DNA of 64,000 nt from the NCBI GenBank assembly GCA_035578905.1, contig JAQJVL010000246.1, positions 62,001 through 126,000 of the forward strand. Reading direction: 5' to 3'. Shown in pieces: positions 32,823-42,868 of this stretch. The stretch's first letter is position 1, and each line of letters begins with the position of its first letter. Both the position numbers and the translations under genes were made by a program. A model generated the notes under the pieces. The model made no database searches. It was not told the origin of the DNA and saw nothing but the letters and a program-made list of their open reading frames with translations. The DNA comes from Stictocephala bisonia. Its lineage: Eukaryota > Arthropoda > Insecta > Hemiptera > Membracidae.

Positions 32823-32880
32823 TGTATTTATTTTTGGTAGGAAGGAATTGATTTCATATTCATGCTAGGGAGAAACAAAT

Positions 32881-33980
32881 ACATAAGATTAGTGTAATAT
32901 ACATCGCTTTTGGTGTAAAAATCTTTTTTCATTTTATTACTTTCTTGTCAAAAATCGGTACTTCCAGTGAAAAATGTCTATGGATTAGTGTTTTGGGGTT
33001 ATTAACTAGATAAATCATGAAAATCATGTTGTACTCCAATATTACATATTTGCCGGAGTTACTTAATGAAAAAATATCCATTTCAAGTCCCCTAGTGTTG
33101 ACCATTGTAAGGCAACAACCACAGTAGCACATCCTGGTAATGAACGCTGGTACTAACAGCGTCAGTGACCCAATATACCAATCACACATTTCCGTGCAAA
33201 AACCCCATTAGGCACGCGTGGTCCTTTAGAGGCCATGGAATAATGTAATAAATATGTTTTATGTATAGTGATTAAAATATGTTATACAAAATTAATAATT
33301 TTTAAATAAAATAAATCTCTCAAGATTTATGATTATATACACTCGCTGTTTACTACTTTGCTATATTAACAAAATATATGAACTAACTAATGTTTATATT
33401 TCACTGTGTCCAGATACGGTCCGACGTCTTACTCACAAAGCTCTGATAGTAAAATCTGGTTGGTCATAGAGAGTAAAAGTAAAATAAATTACGTTAAACA
33501 CATGTTCGCATAAAATGACTTTCTGAATTTGGAAACAGTGAAGACGGACTTTCTAAAAAATGAAAACATCTATTTGGATTCAGCCTATAGCATTTTCAGG
33601 TGTGTAAACTATAGCATAAAAAAGTTCTTTTTAACTGCACTGTACTCGTTACCTGTTAGACACGAACGACGGAGCGTTGCCGTAGGACAAAGAGAATTTG
33701 AGATAAGGGTCATTACAGATTCTCCGGTGTGCGAAACTGAAGCCATGCAAAATTTACATTATTCTAAGCACTATGTAGTTTAATCTATATTGCTTAATTA
33801 AGTTACTGACGCTGACCTGTGTTGTCTGAAATTTAAATGAGTTGACAATAGTAGTTTATAATTATTTTTATAGTTTATTTCCTTCATAAATAAAACTAAG
33901 AACAATGCTATAGTAACAATATTTCTCAACTTATAGTGCTTAGTACTTTCTTGCCAAAATAAAGCTTAACTTGATTCCAG
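32881..33980. other. AT-rich stretch with unassigned small frames
   Basis: Frames of 84-86 codons at 32929-33189 (minus) and 33529-33783 (plus) are not recognisable. They have no promoter, splice or homology clue visible, so I do not call them genes. Confidence 0.35.
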
Positions 33981-33984
33981 ATGA

Positions 33985-35620
33985 GCTTAATTTTGGATTT
34001 ATAATGGCGACAGTCCTACAGTTATACGGCATGCCGCAGGAACCACAAAACCCATCATCTTCACCTCTGATATTCGTTAGGATTGTCTCCCTATGTCCTA
34101 TCCTCTACAACCTGATGCCTGATTATGGAGTTCTTGATTAAGCCACTCATAGCTATAGAGGAGCAACGAGGAGCTTCTTTGTGTGCTATCAGCGTCTTAG
34201 TCTTGGCGTATACGGATAACATCCCTCGTGTCGAAGTTTGAAACGTCAGTCCTTCTGACCACGATTTTAACTATGAGTGGGTTGAACTTGGGATGAAGCT
34301 AAAAAAATGTGCAACCCCCTGTTACCAGAATATCAACGAGAGACATAGACCACGTCCACGGCAAGACCCTTAGGGTTTTTGGCCAGGGTGATTCCTATTG
34401 ACGCCTGGATGTCCCCAAGAAGCAACCAGACATATATCACCACCAGCACGAGACTAGAAAGAGAAGAGGATAAAATTGTTTACAGAAATTTTTACCCTTG
34501 GCAGAAACTAAATGCCTTGCGGACCTTCCTTGCCCCACAACTTGAATTTAACTTTAATACGGCAAAAATGTTCAAGACTAGAGTCAACAGGGGCTGACAG
34601 AGAGTATTTAATCTGCCTTTCTATGACAGTGCGGAGCTGGTCTACCTTTCACCTGCGTGCAGAGCAACAGACCCCTCCGTCCTGACAGAAATCTCACACA
34701 CCTTCAGACAGCTCACTTCGCCGACATGACCCTGCAGAGTCCAGCTGCTTCAGCGGGCTCGTCCGGAGGGTCATGAAATTCATCTTTTCTTTACGGAGAT
34801 ACAAGCATTGATTTCTCGGTGACACGGTCAGCCCTAAGACATCTGGAAAAGCAGCATCGATTGGGATTCGGTGATGCGAAAGTAATTCAACTCTTCTATC
34901 GTTCCTCATACTATAACTAACAACGAAAAGAAAGGCCACCGAAGATAGACCACCGACGTACAAGCAGCTATGTATAATACCGAGGCACCCTTCTGTGAAG
35001 CCATGCTAAGGGTGGTCACCACCACCACTTGCTCATTACAACAGGGCATGGCTGAATGTTCTCCCCCTCAACGTCTGCTGACGCTAGGGTGCTAGCAGTG
35101 ATCATCGTTGCAGAGATGTGGGGTCAAGACGAAACAATGAGTTACGTACTATGACATTGCCACGCTCACCTGGAGACTGGAATGACGAGCCGGCACAACT
35201 CTATTCGTGAACAAGTAGTCGCAACCATCCGGCCAGAACGGGCCAAAAGGTGAGTACTTCTGCCACTCCTGATCGGTCGTGAATACTTCTAAGGGGTTTA
35301 CTTAGTGTCATCAAGATCGGATTGCCATCGACAGGATTAATAACCGGTCTAGATTGTCAATGTCACCATGGCTTTGAGAACGACTGGCAGGGCATCAAAA
35401 CGGCCAGAAAAAATAATCATACCGAACTTGTCCAGTAACCCACTTACTTGTCCTAACGGTGGATTGTTTAGAAACACCGTCGATGCCTTCATCGTTGGAA
35501 CTGCGGACACATTGTAAACTCACAACTGGAAGACCTTCAATACCTGAATATGCCCATGCTATAAAGAACTACCGTTTTTCGAAAAAGGTCCCGGAGGAAA
35601 ATCACCGAAATCATAGAGAA
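33985..35620 (+). pseudogene. Decayed R2-clade-like LINE (reverse transcriptase)
   Basis: A GC-richer block with many stops and frameshifts still reads as reverse transcriptase of the restriction-like-endonuclease LINE group (R2, R4, NeSL). CPILYNLMPD (about 34096-34125) corresponds to the usual PLSPLLFNLVMD segment. SVLVLAYTDNIP (34191-34226) corresponds to ALAYADDI, with the catalytic DD changed to DN. PWQKLNALRTFL (34499-34534) matches the conserved PWQKLDALR segment downstream of the active site. Frames at 34379-34597 and 35459-35770 are fragments of it. The element is certainly inactive. Assignment to the clade rests on the PWQKL motif and is inferred, not searched. Confidence 0.55.
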
Positions 35621-35830
35621 AAAAAAACACAAAGGTCGTTTTCTTATGGCCACAGCAAACACATCAGGAGAAGTTATAGATGGATTATAACTAAAGTACA
35701 CCTTTATAAATCTTTAGTAATTATTACTCCATTTAACCTCGATTACTTAGGAATAAAGGGACGGGTATGACAAGGTGCTGGCCCTGTCATCGCATGGCAA
35801 ACTAATGAAGTAACTACTGGCCACACGAAC
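35621..35830 (+). repeat. R2-like LINE 3' region shared with 58005-58210
   Basis: AGGTCGTTTTCTTATGGC, ATGGATTATAACTAAAGTAC, the AATAAAGGGACGGGTATGACA block and AATGAAGTAACTACTGG match 58009-58200 in order. It is either the 3' untranslated part of the LINE above or an adjacent repeat. Confidence 0.5.
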
Positions 35831-35879
35831 TAGACAAACTTTCAGTGCACTATTGAACGCGATCTCTGTCTCTTTTTCT

Positions 35880-36082
35880 CCTCTGTGCTGGAGCCTGTGT
35901 CTGGTTTATAAATAGCGCTAGTTCGAATCCTACCTGAACTATAATTATTTATCAGTAATGTTCGCCTTGTACAGTTCAGCCCCTTGCTCTGTCCTAATAA
36001 GTTCCCCGTACGGATCAGTAGTCTATGGGAAATGAGCTGAGTAAGGTTAAGAAGGAAATCGGCCTATTCTTAAAAAAAACTT
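35880..36082 (+). repeat. SINE-1, copy with degraded head
   Basis: GCGCTAGTTCGAATCCTACC carries box B (about 35921-35931). The body (CCCCTTGCTCTGTCCTAATA, GATCAGTAGTCTATGGGAAA, AAGGTTAAGAAGGAAATCGG) and an A tract (36074-36080) follow. The box A region is not recognisable. Confidence 0.75.
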
Positions 36083-36540
36083 GATGCTCAGCCTTTTTAC
36101 ACCAAATCAAGTTGTTGTGGCCTATACATGAAATCTCCCGTATTGGCTTCAGAGCACTATAACAGCTTCTCTACGTGCTGAAACTACGTGGATGTTCAAA
36201 ATGTTATGACCAATGACGTTACGATATTAGCCAGCCGTAACCAAAGCAACACGACAATCACATCTCATTATTTTTTATGTCCTGTTTGTTTGATTGCTTT
36301 TGTGGTCACGCATTTTAATACTGTTTATATTGCCCTATATATTTTTATTTTTTATTGTTTATATATTGCTATAGATTGCCATAGATTTAATTTGCTGTAT
36401 CAAATACTACGATCGTTTCTCCTGTGTGAACACATGATGTGATGGTTTCCTTACAACGTGTGACAGGATAGGATGACGTCTCACAACTAAAAATAGAGAC
36501 ATCCCCACATTAAACGTATCTGGCGCTGACCTTGTTGATG
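36083..36540. other. Unassigned stretch
   Basis: An 84-codon frame (36188-36442) is hydrophobic because of T-rich sequence and is not convincing. No family recognised. Confidence 0.35.
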
Positions 36541-36544
36541 GGTT

Positions 36545-36592
36545 CTATTTTTATCAAATCAATCAAATCAAAAATCATTTATTTCACGCTCA
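36545..36592 (-). repeat. LINE 3' tail, (TTTGATT)-type (minus strand)
   Basis: Read on the minus strand, AATAAATGATTTTTGATTTG then ATTGATTTGATAAA has the polyadenylation signal and TTTGATT tail seen at the 3' ends of the LINEs at 44725 and 52430. It is a severely 5'-truncated copy. Confidence 0.5.
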
Positions 36593-36599
36593 TAAATTG

Positions 36600-37256
36600 A
36601 GATGGCAACGATATATCGGAAATATCCATTCGTATTTTTCAATATATCGATATTTTAGTATCGATATTTTCTTTCGATAATGTCGGCTATATCGATATTT
36701 TAGTGTGATATATCATATCACTAAATATTGACATTATTCTCTCTCTTCAAAATCATGACGATTCGAACAAAAAACACATTTAAATTGCCTCTTATGCGTA
36801 CAAAACATGTATTGAAATATAAAATTAACTTTATTTAGTATTTTTAAGTGAGGTTAATATGTAGTTTAGTGAATTAATTTGTTAATTTTTTTGTTTATAA
36901 GAAGCCTAGTGGCATTTGTAAATATGAAAAATAAAAATAATAATGTTATTACATTACACTTTTATAATCAACATAATAATTAAAGGTATAATTATTCTTA
37001 TTTAAAATTCTTTTCATTCCAACCCACAAACTACAGCTTGTTTCGTGTAGATAACCTACTCATTTTAACATTCACTAGCTATTCTAAATAGTGACAGTTA
37101 AACATAAGTGTATTTTTGGTCATAACATAAGAGTTAGTGCATAATTTTACACAGATAAATCATTCACAATTCGATATATTGGTTACCCCATATACCGACA
37201 TTTGTCTTTCGATATTATCGTTAGATCGATATGTTAAAAATATTTACCATTCCTAC
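36600..37256. mobile_element. ClaI-motif-rich TIR element, copy 2
   Basis: Starts GAGATGGCAACGATATATCG and ends ATATTTACCATTCC. The subterminal ATCGATATTTTAGTATCGAT words pair with TTAGATCGATATGTT at the far end. Opposite orientation to copy 1, same as copy 3. Interior AT-rich, no transposase. Confidence 0.6.
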
Positions 37257-38065
37257 TTATATATACATGCAGTTAACAAAAATAATACAGTTATGAACAT
37301 ATTTAATCTGGCGTTCATTAAATGTAGAATCGCGTAAAAAATATTTATGGACAAAAAGTGAAATTAACTCTCAAGTATTAATTTGAAATATAAGAAATTG
37401 ATATTTGGCACTGAGGAGACTCGGAGAGGAAAATTAAAGCTGATAAGGTTTTCTATTTTTATTAATAACAGACAGACAACCTCCCCCATACCTGAATGAA
37501 TGTTTAGATCGACATATTTAAAATATAGTTACTTCAAATAAATAGAGTTAGCTCATTAAATATTTAAAATCTTAATAACCACTCATTAAAATGAAATGTT
37601 GTAATGTGTACGAGACTGAACTATATTTATTAAAACTCTGCAAATAATATTTGACATATTACGAAAACAAAAATTATTAACAATTTATAATATATTTGTG
37701 CATTTTGTGCTTTTATTGTAATAAATTTGTGTTGTGTGACGTTTACTTGTACTGAATTTAATATTAATGATTTTAATGACCCAATGTTTTCTTTAAACCC
37801 CAGAAAATATAATTAAAAAATACTCACTTAATTTAAATTATATTATTTATACATTTAAATCGTCCATTTTTAAGTATTAAAACCACAATTTTACGTCCTG
37901 AGATTAAAATATTGTTGTAAGCTCGTAAGTAACAATATGAAAAAGTAAAAATTACCTTGATATTATCTTACTTTTTCACTCATTTGGTTGAAGAGTCTAA
38001 AAGGAAATTGCTCTAATAATATAAAAATTGTACAATACAACTTATTACATGCATTAATATAAAAT
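37257..38065. other. AT-rich stretch without gene
   Basis: No gene or recognised repeat. Confidence 0.4.
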
Positions 38066-38069
38066 AAAA

Positions 38070-38567
38070 AATTAATGATGCCAAAGAATTGGCATAAACT
38101 TTCCCTCAAATTAAACGCTAAAAAAAATCAAAACTGTGAAAATTACCAGTTTGATTCCTAAATATGTTTTTTGCCATCACTAAAAAACTAGTCAAGTTAA
38201 AGACCTGCGATTTTCACTAAAATATTTTAAATTGTAATTCTCATCTTTCCTGGACATTTCATCAAAATAGAGCCGTTTTTTGAGAAAATTGCATTTTTTT
38301 ATGTTTTTCCCATAGAATAAAAAAAAATTAAATTTAAAAAAAGTGAAAAAATGTCTGGATATAAATACACATACTGTACATCCAAATTTCATAAAAAGTG
38401 TTCCATCCGTTTGGTCTCCAGCGAACTGCACAAACGGACAGACACCAAACGTTTTTTCGAAAAAAAACGCTGTACAAATTGGATTTTTAGTCCAACTTGT
38501 AAGAAAAAAAAATTGTTTACGATCACAATACTTTATCTATGCTCACTCGTATGGGAGAGTGTAAAAG
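38070..38567 (+). repeat. Dispersed repeat C, copy 4
   Basis: ATGATGCCAAAGAATTGGCA to GCTCACTCGTATGGGAGAGT. More diverged than the other copies but all blocks are in order. The overlapping frames of 73-86 codons on both strands are products of this repeat. Confidence 0.8.
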
Positions 38568-38809
38568 TAAATGAACGGAAAGTAATAAATTGGAAAAAAA
38601 ATGTAATTTAGACGAGGGGTGTGAGAGAATCGATCAAATATAAAATTGTGAATTAGGATTTGTATAAATATCTACTGGAATATTATTTAATTTTTCTTTT
38701 TTTGTGCCAAAATGTAAATTTAATTTCTTTAGTAGTGTTTGTATTGTAGTTAAAAAAGTCCAAATAATGTTGATTTCTTGCCCCCTTTCCTCTATCGTAC
38801 GAGGGGTAA

Positions 38810-39010
38810 TCTCTCAACTTTTACAAATCCGGAAGGATATTTTGTTATTTAAATCGTCGGGGAGACCTTATTTACATTCCCGTCGAGCTTTCCAACAGCT
38901 TCATATAGGATGCAATGCAAATACCCTGCAAAGCTCCTACCCCATACAGGGGGGAGGGGGGCAGGCTGTATTGTTGTTTGGCCGGCTTGTTTACTTAGGA
39001 CTGTTATGTC
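38810..39010 (-). repeat. Dispersed repeat E, copy 4 (minus strand)
   Basis: CAGGGGGGAGGGGGGCAGG (38946-38964) followed by TTGTTGTTTGGCCGGCTTGT and TTACTTAGGACTGTTATG is the inverse of the E block at 24990-25030 and 32055-32100. A 148-codon frame across it (38704-39150) has no recognisable features and is probably fortuitous. Confidence 0.55.
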
Positions 39011-39162
39011 GTCTATCGAAACGATGGAATATTCGATGTTTACTTTACGTCACTTCGAGTTCGATGTCGTTATTCGTAAACCACCCTCCGAAAGTTATAA
39101 ATCCTCAGTACTTGGTTGACACGTGTATTATTTTCAATAACGTATTTTAAAGAATATAAATA

Positions 39163-40179
39163 TTGGTGTTACAAAAAGGTTGGCCTGGCTATGTATTTTC
39201 AGATTCTATCTGTGATTATAAGCTAACAATTAAGAATAATATTTCTCAACTATAATCTACATTTTTCGGTGACAACCACGTCAGGGTACTTTATACAATA
39301 TTTACAAGGTAACCAAACGTTTCGGCCATACTATGATGTGGCATCCTCAGTGGTTTCTCCGAGACACAGCGTACCTTGAAGTTCTAAGAATAATATTTCT
39401 TTTTTTCAATTTCCGCTTTGTTTAGCAGCTAAACGCCATATTGTTTTTCCATAAAACAAAATACATATTAGTTATCTTTATGATTATTACAAAACTCGGT
39501 AAATTGTTTCATGTTAGAAGGTATTATTTAATTTAAAAAAATACAAAAATATCTTTATTTTTCAAAATGGTGGCCATTTTATTTTAATTTTAACAACTAT
39601 TTAAATAAAACACTCGTTTTATAAAAATTGTGTAAGTTACAAAAAATGTTGTAAGCAGCTTTCTCTTCCAATGATACCTCATTTGTAAAAATCGCTCAAT
39701 AAGGAACATTTTATGAGTTAACTTTAATTCACATGCAAACAAATGGCTACTAATTTGACAGTAATTGAACAGTACAGATGTGAATAAAAGTTGATTCATA
39801 AAATAATTGTTTCTTAAGCGATTTTTATAAATGAGGTATCATCGGAAAGGAACATTTACTTACAAAATTTTTTGTAAATGACACATTTTTTATAAAACCA
39901 TTGTTTTTTTAGATATTTGTTAAAATTAAAATAAAATGGACGCCATTTTGAAAATAAGAAAGATAATTTTAAATACTTATTAAATATTACCTCCGAACAT
40001 GAACCTATTTTCCGAGTTTTATAATAATCATAAGGATAAAAAAAGCTTTATTGATAAAACAAAATGGCGTCTAACTGCTAAACAAAGCGGGAATTGAAAA
40101 AATACTATTCTTCATTTTTTATTTTAGAATCCTACATAGAATCTGAAAATGCATATTCACCAAAATTTTTGTAACACCA
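39163..40179. mobile_element. ~1-kb long-inverted-repeat element
   Basis: The left arm (from GGTGTTACAAAAAGGTTGG, 39165) and the right arm (to ATTTTTGTAACACC, 40178) are inverted repeats. The pairing runs through TTTTCAGATTCTAT, CGCTTTGTTTAGCAG, ATGATTATTACAAAACTCGG, TTTATTTTAATTTTAACAA and ATGATACCTCATTT..AAAATCGC to a loop near 39710-39810. Arms are about 450 bp once the insertion at 39247-39384 is removed. Non-coding. Terminal GGTGTTACAAAAA is like ends of some Tc1/mariner-type insect elements. Confidence 0.8.
39247..39384. mobile_element. 138-bp insertion with 16-bp target duplication
   Basis: TAAGAATAATATTTCT occurs exactly on both sides (39231-39246 and 39385-39400), in the left arm of the host foldback. 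The right arm lacks the insert. The insert contains AAACGTTTCGGCCATACTAT followed by GATGTGGCATCCTCAGTGG. A duplication this long implies target-primed retroposition rather than cut-and-paste. The CGTTTCGG..CCTCAG phrase resembles ends of Penelope-like elements, but this is only a resemblance. Confidence 0.75.
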
Positions 40180-40797
40180 TGTATATTGGTGTTTATTACA
40201 CAATATTATCAACAAACTATAGACTCACTCATCGTGAAATATATATATCCAGCCCAACATTTTTGTAACACCCTGTATATTGGTGTATTACATAATATTA
40301 TCAACAAACTATAGACTCACTCATCGTGAAATATATATATCCAGCCCAACATTTTTGTAACACCCTGTATATTGGTGTTTATTACATAATATTATCAACA
40401 AACTATAGACTCACTCATCGTGAAATATATATATCCAGCCCAACATTTTTGTAACACCCTGTATATTGGTGTATTACATAATATTATCAACAAACTATAG
40501 ACTCACTCATCGTGAAATATATATATCCAGCCCAACATTTTTGTAACACCCTGTATATTGGTGTATTACATAATATTATCAACAAACTATAGACTCACTC
40601 ATCGTGAAATATATATATCCAGCCCAACATTTTTGTAACACCCTGTATATTGGTGTTTATTGCATAATATTATCAACAAACTATAGACTCACTCATCGTG
40701 AAATATATATATCCAGCCCAACATTTTTGTAACACCCTGTATATTGGTGTTTATTACATAATATTATCAAAAAACTATAGACTCACTCATCGTGAAA
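40171..40797. repeat. 92/94-bp tandem array, 7 units, sharing the foldback terminus
   Basis: GTAACACC starts units at 40171, 40265, 40357, 40451, 40543, 40635 and 40729, with spacings of 94, 92, 94, 92, 92 and 94 bp; the difference is TGTTTATTACAT versus TGTATTACAT. Each unit ends CAGCCCAACATTTTTGTAAC, the terminal sequence of the neighbouring foldback element (inverse of GTTACAAAAAGGTTGGCCTGG at its left end, in parts). Confidence 0.95.
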
Positions 40798-41139
40798 TCT
40801 CCGGAATCAATGAACAGATTTTAATTTAATTTGGATTCGAGTAATTTTTTATCTTATAGACCTAATAAGAAATAATTTCTCGAAATGCCATTCCTAAGGG
40901 GCATACTGCCCATAGACCTTATTTGTTCTCCATTAGAATAACATTGGTATTTATTTAATTTAATAATTTGTTTCAAACAGCTGATGCAAAAAACATAAAC
41001 ATGACAAATGCTTGGTTAATTTGTTAATTTGTTTTATATGGGAAATTGTTTAAGATCATTTCCATCAACCCAGACATGATTTTACTACTTTGCATCCCCC
41101 TAAATTGGACTTATAAGGTTTTCTATGCTAACATTTTTG

Positions 41140-41260
41140 TATCTAGGAGAACAGCTACGGACTGAGCTTTGATACCGTCACGACGGGAAGGGTAAGCAAG
41201 CGTAGAAAACCACCCTGTATCGAAGCAAGGGCTGTCGGCTAGCAACTGAGTATACACTAT
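41140..41260 (+). repeat. Dispersed repeat F, copy 2
   Basis: GACGGGAAGGGTAAGCAAGC, CACCCTGTATCGAAGCAAG and GGGCTGTCGG match the inverse of 2880-2950. Unidentified family. Confidence 0.5.
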
Positions 41261-41735
41261 TACACAGCTGTTTTTCACATGTGAAAATTAATTTAATTAA
41301 AATTTTATTTTTATTGGAACAAGTTAAGTTGTGCCCATAATTGTGTAAATTATATTGTTGAAAGTTACAAAGTTATACATTTTAATTTCGGGAGATAAAT
41401 TGCATAAGTAATAAGATTCAATTTTCTTGTACTTGGGTAGTAAATGACTATTATTTGACTGATTTAAAAAACATTCAACTACTCTAAGAATGAAAGGGGA
41501 ATATTTTAAGGTAGGTGAGAAATTCCTGAAGCTTGCTCATATTTTAAGTTGTTGATTTTTTTACTCAGCGAAGTTAGAATGTACTACAATTTTGATAAAT
41601 AGTCAATATATCTATAGAAATCCCCAACAATTCATTAACATTTAGACAACAATAAAACATTTAAAAAATCAATTTAATTAATTTGTAATTATTTAAGTAT
41701 GTCTGACTTAAACCATACTAAATCACTAACTGCTA
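41261..41735. other. AT-rich stretch before the LINE
   Basis: No gene or repeat recognised. Confidence 0.35.
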
Positions 41736-41834
41736 GGAGGACCTTTATTAATAAACGTTTTTTAGGTGAAGAGGCCAAACCTCCGGGGGTTCCCTGGGCA
41801 AGCTACCTCGGGATGTTGGGGTAGGCCGATCCAG

Positions 41835-42716
41835 TTGTCTAAAATTAACTCACCAAAATATCATAAGTTTGACTAATAAAATAGATTTGCTTGAAGCTTT
41901 TCTTGGTGCTGAAGAACCTGATCTTCTGTGCTTAATCGAATATGCTCTTAAAGATTACCAGATTGAAAACACTGTTATTGAAAATTATAAACTTGTCTCA
42001 GCTTTCTGTAGAACCAATAAAAGGGTGGAGGTTTTTCAGTCTGGTGTCGATTTAAAATTGATTGTCAACATGTTAGCTGTAGCCAGTTTTCTATTGAAGG
42101 AGTATGTGAGTTAGCTGCGGTGTCAGTAAAACTTGATAATGACAACAAGTTACTGCTTCTAGCAGGTTATAGACCCCCATCAAATGAATTTGATCTGTTC
42201 TTTGACACTATATATGAGTGCTTAAACACTCTAGTTAAGAATCATTTGACTGTTATTGTCATTGGTGATTTTAATATTGACCTCTCTAAGGGCAGTTTCG
42301 TTGCCAACAAGTTTTCATTTTTAATGGCGTCATATGGCCTAAATAATGTGGTAAAATGTTACACGAGAGAAGCTCTCGGTAGTCAAAGTTTGATTGATCA
42401 TATGTTTACCTCAGATAAGAATACGCTATGTTCAGTAATAAAATCTGATTTGTCTGATCATTATGCTCAAACTGCAGTTGACTGTCAACCAATTAGAGAT
42501 CAGGTCAAAGCATCATTCATAGAAACCAGAATGTTTAAAGACGCAAATATGAAAACCTTTAAATACCTGTTATCGAGGGAGAGATGGTTAGAGATGATAA
42601 GAGCTACTGATATGGATGGCAAATATAAGGCTTTCAGCACTCAGCTGAAGTTTTATTTTGATATTTCCTTTCCATTGAGCGTAAACAAAATAAATTCAGT
42701 AATGACAAGAAAGTAA
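41835..42716 (+). pseudogene. LINE endonuclease domain fragment
   Basis: Starts with a typical endonuclease N-terminus (LKLTHQNIISLTNKIDLLE, 41842 onwards, then PDLLCLIEYALK). Continues after a frameshift with GYRPP (about 42165), the catalytic-loop motif GDFNID (42264-42281), SLIDHMFT and SDLSDHYA, the last holding the conserved Ser-Asp-His. The HGGVAI-like strand expected between the two frames is lost. This domain nicks target DNA in intact elements. Confidence 0.85.
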
Positions 42717-42868
42717 AGCTCTCTAATGAAACATATAAAATAAAAATGATAAAACTTGACTTTATGATAAAACCTTGCATTTGAGTTCTAGTCGCCCTTT
42801 ACGGCTACATTATTTAAACAGAAACAATTTTTTATAGAAAATTAGGTCGGCAAGAAAAACCAATCATT

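Larger units (their letters stand above)
32500..32880 (+). repeat. Dispersed repeat G, copy interrupted by telomeric MITE
   Basis: Matches 56620-56880: TTTTCTCCTGAACATGAATA, ATATGACATCAAATT.TTTAT, GTTAAGTTAGGTTAGTA, the inverted GTAACCTAACCTA, and TTTGTTAAATATCAC. The repeat itself has short TTAGG-type words in inverted orientation around a loop of about 30 bp. The copy is split by the element 32683-32822. Confidence 0.65.

Noticed and set aside
33529..33783. 84-codon frame as a possible gene
   Set aside because: No recognisable domain, no splice or promoter clue, and length within chance expectation for this window.
38704..39150. 148-codon plus-strand frame
   Set aside because: It crosses dispersed repeat E, whose other copies are not open, and the translation shows no recognisable domain.
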